From: Erwinia aphidicola
Lineage (GTDB): Bacteria > Pseudomonadota > Gammaproteobacteria > Enterobacterales > Enterobacteriaceae
Length of the DNA: 64,000 nt
Direction of reading: 5' to 3'
NCBI RefSeq assembly: GCF_024169515.1
Contig: NZ_JAMKCQ010000001.1
Location: 558,001-622,000, forward strand
Shown one piece after another: positions 52,330 through 62,322 of the stretch; positions within the stretch are counted from its first letter, which is position 1; the number at the start of each line of letters is the position of its first letter. The translations under genes were made by a program, and so were the position numbers. The notes beneath the pieces are model-generated. The model ran no database searches. It saw nothing but the letters and a program-made list of their open reading frames with translations, and had not been told where the DNA came from.

Positions 52330-53462
52330 CTATGCCGCCGTGTCTTTCGCCGCATAGCCTCTGATGATACCGATAATAACCTCAATAACATCCTGCTCCA
52401 GCCCCGGATAGAGCGGCAGGCAAATCACGCGATCGGCAGCCCGGTGCGCATTCGGCAGATTTTCAGGATTGGCCCCGGCCGAGTGACGGTAGATATGGAA
52501 GCTGCTGATCAGCGGATAGAAGTAGCGGCGTGGGATAATATTCTGCGCAATCAACGCCTCGTAGAGCGCATCGCGGCCTAACCCATATTCAGCTTCGACC
52601 ACCAGGGGAAAATACGCATAGTTCCAGGCCACGTTTTGCGGCAGCGGGGGGATGTGAATGCCCTTCACTCCGGCCAGCCCCTGACGGTAGGTGGCATCCA
52701 GCGCCGCGCGCTGGCCGATCGCATGTTCGATATGCTCCAGCTGCAGCAAGCCATAAGCCGCCTGCAACTCGTTCATTTTGCCATTAATCCCCGCCGCCAC
52801 CACGGTGGTCTCATCAGCAATACCAAAGTTTTTTAACAGGTCAATACGCCGCTTCATGCTGGCGCTGTGGCTGATAATTGCCCCCCTTCAATGGTGTTGA
52901 ACACCTTGGTAGCGTGGAAACTCAGCACCGACAGATCGCCCTCCAGCAGCACGCTGCGCGAGTTATGCCGTACGCCAAAGGCGTGGGCGGCATCATAAAT
53001 CACCTTCAGGCCATACAGGTCAGCGATCTGCTGAATGCGCGCGCTGTTGCAGGGAATGCCGTAGCAGTGCACCGGCATGATCGCCGTGGTGTTGGCGGTG
53101 ATCGCCTGCTCAATTTTTTCCGCATCCATATTAAACCCGCCCGCTTCGGTATCGACAAATACCGGCGTCAGGCCATTCCACAGCAGCGAATGGGCGGTAG
53201 CAATAAATGAGTAGGGTGTAGTGATCACCTCGCCGGTTATGCGCAGTGCCTGCAACGCGGTCAGCAGGGCAATAGTACCGTTGGAAAACAGGCTGATATG
53301 CTCTACACCGAGGTGATCTGCCAGCGCGCTTTCAAGCTGCTGATGATGTGGACCGTTGTTGGTTAATACCCGGTTATCCCAGATCTGCTCCAGATACGGA
53401 ATAAACTCGGCCAGCGGCGGCATCAGCGGTCGGGTGACATAGGTTTTTTTATCCAGTGACAT
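52330..53462 (-). pseudogene. VioA-like sugar aminotransferase, frameshifted in a G6 tract
   Basis: The two open halves (53462-52854 and 52857-52330) together match one DegT/DnrJ-type PLP aminotransferase of about 377 residues, of the VioA kind: YVTRPLMPPLAEFIPYLEQI start, FHATKVFNTIEGG with the PLP lysine, then MKRRIDLLKNFGIADET and SSFHIYRH to the end. The frame breaks just after E-G-G at a run of six G (52881-52886, C on plus); one more G restores EGGAIISHSASMKRR without a gap. The start has GAGGAG before it, two bases after the glycosyltransferase stop. It may be a true loss, a phase-variable off state, or a read error. Confidence 0.88.
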
Positions 53463-53463
53463 C

Positions 53464-56400
53464 TTACTGCTCCTCCCAACGATGCTCATCTTCAATAAAC
53501 AGTGCGCTGGGAACCTCACCTGCCAAATGACGCTGCCAGACGGTCTCGATCATCTTTTCAAAGTAGTAAGCATTATGGCTGTGGCTGGCTTCACGCTGTT
53601 TGATACGTGCGCGCAGCGACTGACGAATGGCGCTGAGATAGTCATAGCGCCGATCGAGTTCAATCACCTTAGCGGCGTACTCATCCAGGCTGGCGGTGAC
53701 GAATTCGCCGAGGTTGAAGGTTTTCATCGTTGCCGCCGTGGTGCGGGAAACCGCAGAACCTTCCGTGGTCGTCACCAGCGGCACCCCCATCCAGCTGGCG
53801 TGCTGCGCGGTGGTTCCGGCGGAATAAGGGTGGCTATCCAGCAGAATATCGACCTCATTGTGCATGGCCAGATAGTCAGCAAAGCTCTGCTTCATGCGAA
53901 AATCCAGCTGCTCAGGCTTAACGCCACGCCGGGTCATCTCCAGCCGGTAGCCGTCGCTCATCCGTTCATCGTTCATATAGGCGAACAGCAGTCGGGCATG
54001 TGGCAACGCCCGCAGGATGTTGGCCCAGCAGTCGAGGATTGCTGGCGTCAGTTTTTGCGGCCGGTTGAAATTACCCAACGTCAGATAGCCATTTTTCAAC
54101 GCCGGCAGTTCGCTCACTTCCGGCGCCACTGCGCTGTATTCAAATATTTTTGCCGAAGGCAGCGAGACTAATTTTTCCGTGAAGATCGCATCCAGCTCAC
54201 CGGGTGCCATCAAATGATCGTGGGCGATGTAATAATCCATCTGCTGCAGCCCGGTGGTGCCAACAAATCCAATCCATGACATCTGTAGCGCGGCGGGCTT
54301 CAGCGCAAAGGTCAGCAGGCGGTTCCCCTCGGTAAAGCCAGAGAGATCGATTAGCACATCAATGTTATCGCTGGCAATTTGCTGCGCCAGCTCCAGGGCG
54401 CTGAGGGCCGCGACGCTGCGAAACAGCGTCGCGCTTTCGCGATATTGCTGGGTGATCCGATCCTCTCTGCCCGTTGCATAAGCATACAGCTCAAAGCGAT
54501 CGCGATTAATGCTGTGCCACACCGGGTAAATGAAATGATGTACCGGGTGCCCTCTTAAATCCCCTGACACGAAGCCAATGCGGATTTTATCCCTGCCGTC
54601 CGAAGGAGTCTGTGCGCTTCGCGCCAGCGTAGTGCTTTGCGCCCACTGGCTGGCCAGCACGCCAAAGTCGACGTGGGCATGGAATTTTTCTTCCGCACTG
54701 AGAACGGCATCATGGGACAAAAGAAACAGGTAAAGCGCATGGCTATTTAGCCGATTAATAGCGCCCTTCGGTAATGCCAGCGCCTGCGTGCACAGCGCTT
54801 TTGCCTCTTCCATTCGCCCGGTGTGGCTATACAGGGTGGCGAGACGTAACAGGCTGATGCTGTTTTTCGCATCATGTTTTAAGGAAGCCTGCAGGCACTG
54901 CTCCTCGCGTATTTTATCGTCGATTGCGTTGTAGCAGCTGGATAAATCCAGCCAGCGCTCGCCGTTTTTGTCATCCTGTTTTAACAGCTGCTGAAACAGT
55001 AATCGTGGGGTAGATGATTTTGCCTCAAGGCTGGTCAGCACCCGCGCCAGCGAATTCAGCACGGAGTGCAGATCGCCGCCCTGCCCAAGCCTTCTCGCCA
55101 GCAGCGTCAGCGCCGTTTCGTTATCTCCCGCCTTATTGCAGGCCGCGGCCGCCAGCATCAGTAAGGTACTGTCCGTGGGGTGCTCTATCAATAGCCCGGC
55201 AATATCCTCGCGGGCTTGCTGAATATGCCCTGCATTGAGCAACTGCTGGGCTTTAGAGGCTTTTATGGGGTTGACGCTGACACGCGGTTTTATTGCTCGC
55301 AGGCTACGTTCCATACTGGCTGATAACAAGCCACCCTGCTCTTCTGCACTGGTGGCCAGCAGAAATGCGCGCATGGCGCCCTCAACCAGGGTTCGATCGC
55401 CACAGGCAATGATGCGCTGCCAGAAGTGCGCCCAGCTGGTAGCGCTGCCAATAAGCAGGCCTTTGCCCGCCAGTTCAATGGCGTATCTTGCATCGCTCAA
55501 ATTATCCGGATGCGGCCATCGCTGCCACGCCGCAAACTCTTCACGCTTAAACGCCAGCCGCTCCCCCCACCCGTTGGTGCGGGCGCAGTAAGCGCCGTCG
55601 GCCACTTCCGTGGTGCTGAAATCACAGGTCAGCCTCAGCTCACCCTCGGCACGGTTATAGGGTGACGGCGCGGCGCTGAGATACAGCGATGGCGGCTTAT
55701 TGAGGAACAGCTCTTCCAGCGCGGCCATCATCCTTTTGCGATGGTCGACCGGGTTTTCTGGTTCCAGCGTCAGCTGGATGAGTTGTTCCGTGCTGAGACT
55801 GCGCGGCCAGGCGGCGCTCAGCCAGTCGAGCAGGCGGCGAATATCCGGGTTGCTGGTATTAACCATTTCGCCGTAGCGCGTAATGCGCTGGTTTTCATCC
55901 CCGGTCAGTGCACAGCTCGCCGCCCAGTGCATCGTCATGAGCTGGCTAAGATCCGGTCGGTGACTGAAAAGCTGAGCGGATTTCCCGCTAATCAGCAGGC
56001 TAAAGCGCTCGCTGCGCTGCACGGCAAAATCGAGGTACTGCTGCGCCTGCAGTGCGCTGCTGCCTGCCGCAACCGTCTGGTGCAGCAGCGCGATCTGAGC
56101 GCCGTAGTGGGCAGCCAGCTCTGACTGCGGCACCACATCGCCCAGCAGCTGAAGCCGTTCGGCATCCACCCGCTGCGCGAAATCGCTCAGCAGACAGGCG
56201 TCCTGATTCTCTTCCAGATACTGCGCGTGCAGCTCAGCATCGCTCAGCTTCTGTGCCGCCGCCGCAGCCTCTTTCACGTCAATGCTGGCGTCCGCCATCG
56301 CCATAAAGCTCAGCATCGCTCTGGCGCTGGCCAGCCACGCCTGCTCGCTCTGCGCCGCCGCGCTGTGGAAAACGATCGCCTGCTGTAATACCTTCTGGCT

Positions 56401-56916
56401 TCTGGCCCCCGGCAGGGTATTCCAGCGCACCGCGATAATCCCATTATCGTTGAGCTGCCGCTGGCACCATTGCATCAGGGCACTGCGCGCGCTGTTATCC
56501 AGCAGCGTGTACATCGCCGGGATAATAATATAATCGAAGCGGCCTGCATCTATTGACAGCAGATCCTGTAAGCCCAGGCAATAGAGATGGAGATTATTCA
56601 GTTCAGCCTGGCGGGCATTATTCTGCGCCGCCTCGATGCGCTGTGCATCAATATCTACGCCCACACAGGTTGATTGTGGATAAACCGTGGCATGACGGAT
56701 TAAATTAGCGCCATTTCCGCAGCCAATCTCCAGAATAGCGGCAGTAGAAACATCTCCACAGGGGAATTTATACAGCCAGGCCGCAGCCGCAATTGCCGTC
56801 GGGGAGTGATGCCATGAGGTATATAAGCTTGCCACAAAAATATCCTGAGTGAGGGTGAATCCTGGCTGCGGTGCGCGCCAATAAATAAGAATATGACTAT
56901 GGCGAAATTCTATCAT
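53464..56916 (-). CDS. Flagellin glycosyltransferase: methyltransferase-TPR-OGT fusion
   Basis: A 1150-residue multidomain protein. Residues 40-200 are a SAM methyltransferase with AILEIGCGNGANLI near 60; about 220-520 resembles the methyltransferase regulatory region; about 560-760 are TPR helices (ERWLDLSSCYNAIDD, RLATLYSHTGRMEEAKALC); about 780-1130 are an OGT/SPINDLY transferase (KIRIGFVSGDLRGHPVHHFI, LIDLSGFTEGNR, LLDSHPYSAGTTAQHASWMG). OGT domains of this type O-glycosylate flagellin in pseudomonads. It stands between fliR and the VioA-like gene on the same strand, so the sugar and its transfer are co-located. Confidence 0.87.
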   Translation of the reverse strand: MIEFRHSHILIYWRAPQPGFTLTQDIFVASLYTSWHHSPTAIAAAAWLYKFPCGDVSTAAILEIGCGNGANLIRHATVYPQSTCVGVDIDAQRIEAAQNNARQAELNNLHLYCLGLQDLLSIDAGRFDYIIIPAMYTLLDNSARSALMQWCQRQLNDNGIIAVRWNTLPGARSQKVLQQAIVFHSAAAQSEQAWLASARAMLSFMAMADASIDVKEAAAAAQKLSDAELHAQYLEENQDACLLSDFAQRVDAERLQLLGDVVPQSELAAHYGAQIALLHQTVAAGSSALQAQQYLDFAVQRSERFSLLISGKSAQLFSHRPDLSQLMTMHWAASCALTGDENQRITRYGEMVNTSNPDIRRLLDWLSAAWPRSLSTEQLIQLTLEPENPVDHRKRMMAALEELFLNKPPSLYLSAAPSPYNRAEGELRLTCDFSTTEVADGAYCARTNGWGERLAFKREEFAAWQRWPHPDNLSDARYAIELAGKGLLIGSATSWAHFWQRIIACGDRTLVEGAMRAFLLATSAEEQGGLLSASMERSLRAIKPRVSVNPIKASKAQQLLNAGHIQQAREDIAGLLIEHPTDSTLLMLAAAACNKAGDNETALTLLARRLGQGGDLHSVLNSLARVLTSLEAKSSTPRLLFQQLLKQDDKNGERWLDLSSCYNAIDDKIREEQCLQASLKHDAKNSISLLRLATLYSHTGRMEEAKALCTQALALPKGAINRLNSHALYLFLLSHDAVLSAEEKFHAHVDFGVLASQWAQSTTLARSAQTPSDGRDKIRIGFVSGDLRGHPVHHFIYPVWHSINRDRFELYAYATGREDRITQQYRESATLFRSVAALSALELAQQIASDNIDVLIDLSGFTEGNRLLTFALKPAALQMSWIGFVGTTGLQQMDYYIAHDHLMAPGELDAIFTEKLVSLPSAKIFEYSAVAPEVSELPALKNGYLTLGNFNRPQKLTPAILDCWANILRALPHARLLFAYMNDERMSDGYRLEMTRRGVKPEQLDFRMKQSFADYLAMHNEVDILLDSHPYSAGTTAQHASWMGVPLVTTTEGSAVSRTTAATMKTFNLGEFVTASLDEYAAKVIELDRRYDYLSAIRQSLRARIKQREASHSHNAYYFEKMIETVWQRHLAGEVPSALFIEDEHRWEEQ

Positions 56917-56983
56917 TCGAAGGGGGAAGTCGAGCTACGGATAAGCGGGCAGAAGTGGTGACAATTAATTTTTTTATCGGGTA

Positions 56984-57763
56984 TTAAGCCAGAGCGTGAA
57001 TTAACGCCGCCATATTATCAAATACCGTCGCCATCAGCCTTTCGATAAACGGGGCGAGGGTTTGGGAAATCAGCGACAGCGCCACCATGCCCACGGTCAG
57101 CGTCAGCGGGAAGCCGATCACGAAAATCGACAGCTGCGGCGTCATACGGTTAAGCAGGCCAAGGATAAAGTTAATGCACAGCAGCAGCGCGATAATCGGC
57201 AGCCCAAGCATCAGCCCTTGCTGAAAAATCATCCCTGCCTGATTGACCAGCAGGTAAAAGCCGCCCAACTGCAGCGGCGCATCGTCCACCGGCAGCTGCT
57301 GGAAGCTTTCGGCGACCATGGCAATCAGCCACAGATGGCCGTTGAATACCAGGAACAGCAGCGTCACCAGCAGATTGAGGAAGCGTGAGATCACCGGAAT
57401 ATTCCCGGCATTAGGGTCAAAGAAGGTGGCGAACGACAGGCCCATCTGCATACCGATCATCTCCCCGGCCATCTTCACCGCGACAAACAGCAGCTGGATC
57501 GACAGCCCTAACGCGGCGCCGATCAGCACCTGCTTTGCCACTGCCCAGACGCCCTGCACCGAATACAGCGCGATCTGGCTGTCCGGCAGCTGGCCGCCAA
57601 TCAGCGCGGCGATCAGAATCGAAAGCCCGACGCGCACGCGCACGCTGACGCCCTTCTCACTAAAGACTGGCGCCACGGTTAACAGCGCGGCAATACGCAC
57701 CATAATCAGGAAATAGTGGCTGAGCAGCTCATAGATCTGCGGCAGGGGAACGGAAAAGGCCAT
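56984..57763 (-). CDS. fliR: Flagellar export gate protein FliR
   Basis: A 259-residue membrane protein (E. coli 261), last gene of the fli export operon. About six spans; RIAALLTVAPVFSEKGVSVR and AGEMIGMQMGLSFATFFDP are conserved. With FliP and FliQ it forms the export channel. A 67-base gap separates it from the glycosyltransferase on the same strand. Confidence 0.96.
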   Translation of the reverse strand: MAFSVPLPQIYELLSHYFLIMVRIAALLTVAPVFSEKGVSVRVRVGLSILIAALIGGQLPDSQIALYSVQGVWAVAKQVLIGAALGLSIQLLFVAVKMAGEMIGMQMGLSFATFFDPNAGNIPVISRFLNLLVTLLFLVFNGHLWLIAMVAESFQQLPVDDAPLQLGGFYLLVNQAGMIFQQGLMLGLPIIALLLCINFILGLLNRMTPQLSIFVIGFPLTLTVGMVALSLISQTLAPFIERLMATVFDNMAALIHALA

Positions 57764-58032
57764 CAGCCGATAACTGACGGAATGTTGATAATCAGCGCGC
57801 GGGTGTATTCGATAAAGTTACGCATCATCCACGGGCCGAGGATCACCGCAATGCCGACAATCACCAGGATTTTGGGAATAAAGGTCATGGTCATTTCGTT
57901 GATCTGCGTGGCGGCCTGCAAAATACTGATAATCAGGCCGGTGGCCAGCGCGGCCAGCAGCAGCGGCCCGGCGACCATCAGGCCGAGTTTTATCGCCTGG
58001 ATTCCGAGGTTCATTACACTTTCAGGAGTCAT
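57763..58032 (-). CDS. fliQ: Flagellar export gate protein FliQ
   Basis: An 89-residue two-span protein, the E. coli length. MTPESVMNLGIQAIKLGLMV and LQAATQINEMTMTFIPKILV are conserved. Its stop overlaps the fliR start by one base. Confidence 0.97.
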   Translation of the reverse strand: MTPESVMNLGIQAIKLGLMVAGPLLLAALATGLIISILQAATQINEMTMTFIPKILVIVGIAVILGPWMMRNFIEYTRALIINIPSVIG

Positions 58033-58042
58033 GACGGGTTAC

Positions 58043-58789
58043 CTAACTGTAGAAGCTCTGCGCCAGCGAGCCCATTAACAGGGTCCAGCCGTCGACCAGC
58101 ACGAACAGCATCAGCTTAAACGGCAGTGCAATGGTGGCGGGCGGCACCATCATCATCCCCAGCGCCATCAGAATACTGGCAATCACCAGGTCAATAATCA
58201 GGAAGGGGATAAAGATGGTGAAGCCGATCTGGAACGCGGTTTTCAGCTCGCTGGTGATAAATGACGGCACCAGAATACCCAGCGGCACCTCTTCCGGCGT
58301 GTTGAACTCCCCGGCTTTGGCGATCTGTGCAAACATCGCCAGGTCGTTTTCCCGCGTCTGGTCCAGCATAAACGCCTTCAGCGGCTTGATGCCCTTCTCC
58401 AGCGCCACTTCCATGGTGATCTTATCTTCCTGCAGCGGCTGCCAGGCTTCATCGTAGATCTGGTTAAACACCGGCGACATTACGTAAAAGGTCAGGAACA
58501 GCGCCAGCCCGACCAGTACCTGGTTTGGCGGCGCCGTCGGGGTGCCGAGCGCGTTACGCATCAGCCCGAGCACGATAACAATGCGGGTAAAGCCGGTCAT
58601 CATCAGCAGCAGCGCGGGCAGGAAGGTCAGCGAGCTGAGCAGCACCAGCGTCTGCACCGGCAGCGTCCAGCCGCCGTCGCTCTGCGGGTTCGCCAGGGTG
58701 ATATCGCCGTTGGCCGCCAGCGCGCTCGCGGCAGGCAGCAGCAGTGCGGCCAGCCCGCAGAGCAGCCGCAGCAGAGAGGTGCGCGTCAT
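58043..58789 (-). CDS. fliP: Flagellar export gate protein FliP
   Basis: A 248-residue protein (E. coli 245) with a cleaved signal peptide and about four spans. [20 protein letters not shown] and [20 protein letters not shown] are conserved. The start overlaps the fliO end (ATGA). Confidence 0.97.
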   Translation of the reverse strand: MTRTSLLRLLCGLAALLLPAASALAANGDITLANPQSDGGWTLPVQTLVLLSSLTFLPALLLMMTGFTRIVIVLGLMRNALGTPTAPPNQVLVGLALFLTFYVMSPVFNQIYDEAWQPLQEDKITMEVALEKGIKPLKAFMLDQTRENDLAMFAQIAKAGEFNTPEEVPLGILVPSFITSELKTAFQIGFTIFIPFLIIDLVIASILMALGMMMVPPATIALPFKLMLFVLVDGWTLLMGSLAQSFYS

Positions 58790-59178
58790 GATGCCGCGCC
58801 CCCGCGCTGTTTCTGCCTGAGCTTATGCAGCAGCTGGCCGAAACTTCCCGCGCCTGCTGCCGGAACCTCTGGCTGCTCACTGAGCGGTTTCGCCAGCGTC
58901 GCCAGGCAGACGATCTGCGTGGCCGTCACGCCCAGCACCAGACGCTGATCCTCAACGTCAATCAGCACGATACGCTCGCGTGCGCCCAGCGATTTACTGG
59001 CGACCACCGCAATCAGGCTGCCGTCGTTAAAGCGACCGGCGATGCCGCTGCGACGAGCCGCCCAGGCCAGCAGCACCATCACCAGGATAATCAGCGCCAG
59101 CGCACCGGAGACCGTCAGCAGCACCGAATCTGTCCCGCCTGTCGAGGCCGTGTTGATCATTGAGGAAGAGGTTTTCAT
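58786..59178 (-). CDS. fliO: Export gate assembly protein FliO
   Basis: A 130-residue protein (E. coli 121) with one span at about residues 19-41 and a cytoplasmic domain with [20 protein letters not shown] and [10 protein letters not shown]. It stabilises FliP. Overlaps fliN by one base. Confidence 0.92.
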   Translation of the reverse strand: MKTSSSMINTASTGGTDSVLLTVSGALALIILVMVLLAWAARRSGIAGRFNDGSLIAVVASKSLGARERIVLIDVEDQRLVLGVTATQIVCLATLAKPLSEQPEVPAAGAGSFGQLLHKLRQKQRGGAAS

Positions 59179-59552
59179 TAGCGGCTCAGGCGGTGCATAC
59201 GCTCGGACGGAGTAATAATATCGGTAATGCGGATGCCGAATTTATCGGACACCACCACCACTTCGCCCTGCGCAATCAGGTAGCCGTTAATCAGGATATC
59301 CAGCGGTTCACCCGCCAGGCCGTCAAGCGACACCACCGACCCCTGGCTCAAACGCAGCAGCTCTTTAATGGTCATTTTGGTCCGACCCAGCTCTACCGTC
59401 ATTTTGACCGGGATATCGAGGATTAAATTAAGCTCATCTGAAAATTGTGGCACTGACATTGGCTGGGTCATTCCCGCTGAACTCTGCTCGCTCATCGCCT
59501 CCCCCCAAAGGTCATCCGTCTCTGAACCCGACGAGAGTTTATTGTCGCTCAT
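59178..59552 (-). CDS. fliN: Flagellar motor switch protein FliN
   Basis: A 124-residue C-ring protein (E. coli 137). The start at 59552 gives MSDNKLSSGSETDDLWGEAM, like other FliN; LDIPVKMTVELGRTKMTIKE onward is nearly invariant to the HRLSR end. Shorter than in E. coli by a loss in the variable N-terminal part. Seven bases after fliM. Confidence 0.96.
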   Translation of the reverse strand: MSDNKLSSGSETDDLWGEAMSEQSSAGMTQPMSVPQFSDELNLILDIPVKMTVELGRTKMTIKELLRLSQGSVVSLDGLAGEPLDILINGYLIAQGEVVVVSDKFGIRITDIITPSERMHRLSR

Positions 59553-59559
59553 GGGGAAA

Positions 59560-60552
59560 TTACTCCTTATCAAACGTATGTAATGCGGATTGAATCATCT
59601 GCTCTATGCGCAGAGCATACTGATTGTTTACGGAGCCATATTTCGCGGTAAATACCGGCACGCCACCGACGCGGGCGGCAATAAGCTCCTGCTTATCTAA
59701 GGGGATCACATCGTCGATCTTGAGATTCATCACGTTCGACAGACGGGTATCCACATCGGCAAACTGCGCCACCAGCTCCAGCTCGGTTTCGCGCATCTGG
59801 CTGACCAGCAGGCCGCGCCACTGGGTATCTTCGTGCCCGACGTTCTCCATCGGTGGATTACTCAGTACTTCACGCAGCGGCTCAATGGTGCTGAACGGAA
59901 TACAGATATTGAACTCGCCCTTGTGCGATCCAATTTCCACCGAGAATGGCGTCGTCACCACCACGTCATTCGGTGACGAGGTGATGTTGGTGAACTTCAC
60001 CTGCACTTCAGAACGGATATATTCCGTTTTGATTTTAAAAATGGTGCTCCAGGCAAACTCGTAGGCTTCCTGCGCCATGGTCAGCATGCGGTGGATCACC
60101 CGCTGTTCGGTCGGGGTAAATTCCCGCCCGTCCGCCTTGGTGGGAAAACGACCGTCGCCGCCAAACAGGTTATCCACCGCCATAAACACCAGCCCCGGCG
60201 AGAAGGCCATCAGCGAGGTGCCGCGCAGCGGATTAAGATGCAGCAGGTTCAGGTTGGTTGGCACCGGCAGGTTGCGGGCAAACTCGTGATACGGCTGGAT
60301 TTTAATACTGCCGGCGGTAATATCCGGGCTGCGGCGCAGCAGGTTAAATAACCCCATGCGAAACTGGCGCGCAAAGCGTTCGTTAATAATTTCCAGCGAA
60401 TGCAGACGTTCGCGGATCACCCGCCGCTGAGTGTGCGGATCGTAAGGCCTGGCCTCATGGTCGGTGACGCTGTTCAGCGGTTCATCGCTGCTTTCGCTGT
60501 CGGCATTCAGCAGGTGATCAATTTCTGCCTGGGATAGAAAGTTGTCAGACAT
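59560..60552 (-). CDS. fliM: Flagellar motor switch protein FliM
   Basis: A 330-residue switch protein (E. coli 334). The N-terminal CheY-binding peptide FLSQAEIDHLLN is intact, then the CheC-like middle with GGDGRFPTKADGREFTPTEQ and the FliN-like C-terminal part. CheY is not in the window but must exist for steering. Confidence 0.97.
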   Translation of the reverse strand: MSDNFLSQAEIDHLLNADSESSDEPLNSVTDHEARPYDPHTQRRVIRERLHSLEIINERFARQFRMGLFNLLRRSPDITAGSIKIQPYHEFARNLPVPTNLNLLHLNPLRGTSLMAFSPGLVFMAVDNLFGGDGRFPTKADGREFTPTEQRVIHRMLTMAQEAYEFAWSTIFKIKTEYIRSEVQVKFTNITSSPNDVVVTTPFSVEIGSHKGEFNICIPFSTIEPLREVLSNPPMENVGHEDTQWRGLLVSQMRETELELVAQFADVDTRLSNVMNLKIDDVIPLDKQELIAARVGGVPVFTAKYGSVNNQYALRIEQMIQSALHTFDKE

Positions 60553-60557
60553 GGTTA

Positions 60558-61070
60558 TTACCGCAGAATAAATTCGTTAAACAGGACATCTGTGACCGAG
60601 ACCGCCTGTTTAGATGCCAGAGGCTTGCTCACTTCATCTTTAATTTTGTCCATCAACTGCTGCTTACCTTCATTGGTGGACAGCTCTTCATAACTTAATT
60701 TCGACAGCAGAATCAGCAGGCGACTACGATATTCCGGCAGAAACTTTTCCAGGGTCAGCATCGAGTGTTTATCTGCCATTCGTAGTGAAACGCCGACAAA
60801 CAGCACGCGGTCGCTCTCTTTTTCCGTTGGTTTGAGGCTGACGGTAAAGGTACTTAATGACTGATACAGGGGTTCTGCGTCGACAGGCTTTTTCACTGCC
60901 GCTGTGCCATCTGTATTAGCTGGATTAACTGGATTAGCCTGTAATTTTTTCATTTCCCAGAACAGGTAACCGGCAAAACCACAGGCCGCAATCATGACGA
61001 TAAACATTAAAATCATCAAAAATGGACGCCGCGAACGGCCGCCCGCTGCTTTTTTATTTTTATTACTCAT
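60558..61070 (-). CDS. fliL: Basal-body protein FliL
   Basis: A 170-residue single-span protein (E. coli 154). A basic cytoplasmic start, span at about 16-38, then a periplasmic stomatin-like domain with DRVLFVGVSLRMADKHSMLT and the VTDVLFNEFILR end. It supports stators. A 127-base gap lies between fliK and fliL, so a separate promoter is possible. Confidence 0.95.
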   Translation of the reverse strand: MSNKNKKAAGGRSRRPFLMILMFIVMIAACGFAGYLFWEMKKLQANPVNPANTDGTAAVKKPVDAEPLYQSLSTFTVSLKPTEKESDRVLFVGVSLRMADKHSMLTLEKFLPEYRSRLLILLSKLSYEELSTNEGKQQLMDKIKDEVSKPLASKQAVSVTDVLFNEFILR

Positions 61071-61197
61071 TGATTAAACTCTGTAATGAAAGCGCTATTC
61101 TGATTTCTGTCACATCAGATAAGGCGCGTATTGTAGTCCACTTATTCGCCAGGATAATTACCTGATGAAGTTCCATTAGTGCGGGTATTTCACCGCA

Positions 61198-62322
61198 TCA
61201 TGCAAAGGTATTTATCCCGGCAGCGGAGCTCAGATGGTGCAGCGCGATCGGCTGACTATTTTCCTCTTCCAGCAGCGGCTCAGCGCTCCCCTGCCGCGCG
61301 TGGCCATGGCCGGATGAGCCGTTGCCCTGCGCCTGGGCGCCTGCGAAATGCGGATTATCCGCGCTGACGCTGGTCTGCCCCAGCTGGACCCCTGTTTCTG
61401 CCAGCGCGCTGCGCAGCTGCGGCATTGCGGCTTCCAGCGCCTGACGCACCTGCGGATGTTCGCTGACGATATGCAGCTCCGCCTGGTTCTGCTGCATGCG
61501 CAGGGTGATTTGCAGCGCGCCCAGCTCTTCCGGGTGCAGCTTGATCTGCGCGTTATCCACGCCGTCACGGCTGAAGATCGCCAGCTGCTGACCGAGTGAC
61601 TGCTGCCATGCCGGGGTGCCTACCGGGTGCGGGTTAACGACGACTGGCGGCGCTGCCGGAGCGGGCAAGGTTATGGCGGTCAGTACCGGACGTGGCGCCG
61701 CCATCAGCGGCGCATCGCTGGTGCTACGGCTATCCAGCGGCAGCAAAGCCTCGCGCTCAGGACTGACCACCAGCGGTTTAGTGGTGTTGACGGCCAGCGC
61801 GCCGAGCTGCGGCAGGCTGGCTGGCAGCGTTTCCGCTACGGCGTTCGCCGCCTGATCGAGCGGCAACGGCGGGCGCGGCACCGGGGAGCGCGATGGCCGC
61901 ACGTCCGCCGTTACCTCGCGCAGCAGCGGGGCATCCTGCGCATCGGCCCCGGCGTTTTGCGCCACCAGCTGCTGTAGCTGCCAGCCATCGGGCAGGGCTG
62001 GCTGAGCGGGCAGCAGTGGCGCAGGCACCACAGCGTCAGGCGTCAGCAGCACAATCTCTGGCAGGGCGGACTTGTCATCCGCGCCAATCACTGGCGGCAG
62101 AGTACTCTGGTCATCCGCAGCAACCACTTCCGCCAGCAGCTCGCCCGGAATCTCTTCCCCGGGCTGTACTGGCAGCAGCGATTCCGGCAGCAGCGGCGCG
62201 TTGTCCGTCAATCCTGCCAGCAGTTGAGCAAAGTGCCCTGCTTCCCCTGCAGCCAGCGTCTCATCAGGCCCTGCCAGCCTGCGGGCCGCACTGCCCAGCA
62301 GCGCATTGATATCAATATTCAT
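61198..62322 (-). CDS. fliK: Hook-length control protein FliK
   Basis: A 374-residue exported ruler (E. coli 375). The N and middle parts are rich in Ala, Pro and Leu and little conserved; the C-terminal switch domain has WQQSLGQQLAIFSRDGVDNA and QIKLHPEELGALQITLRMQQ. The start overlaps the fliJ stop (ATGA). Confidence 0.94.
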   Translation of the reverse strand: MNIDINALLGSAARRLAGPDETLAAGEAGHFAQLLAGLTDNAPLLPESLLPVQPGEEIPGELLAEVVAADDQSTLPPVIGADDKSALPEIVLLTPDAVVPAPLLPAQPALPDGWQLQQLVAQNAGADAQDAPLLREVTADVRPSRSPVPRPPLPLDQAANAVAETLPASLPQLGALAVNTTKPLVVSPEREALLPLDSRSTSDAPLMAAPRPVLTAITLPAPAAPPVVVNPHPVGTPAWQQSLGQQLAIFSRDGVDNAQIKLHPEELGALQITLRMQQNQAELHIVSEHPQVRQALEAAMPQLRSALAETGVQLGQTSVSADNPHFAGAQAQGNGSSGHGHARQGSAEPLLEEENSQPIALHHLSSAAGINTFA

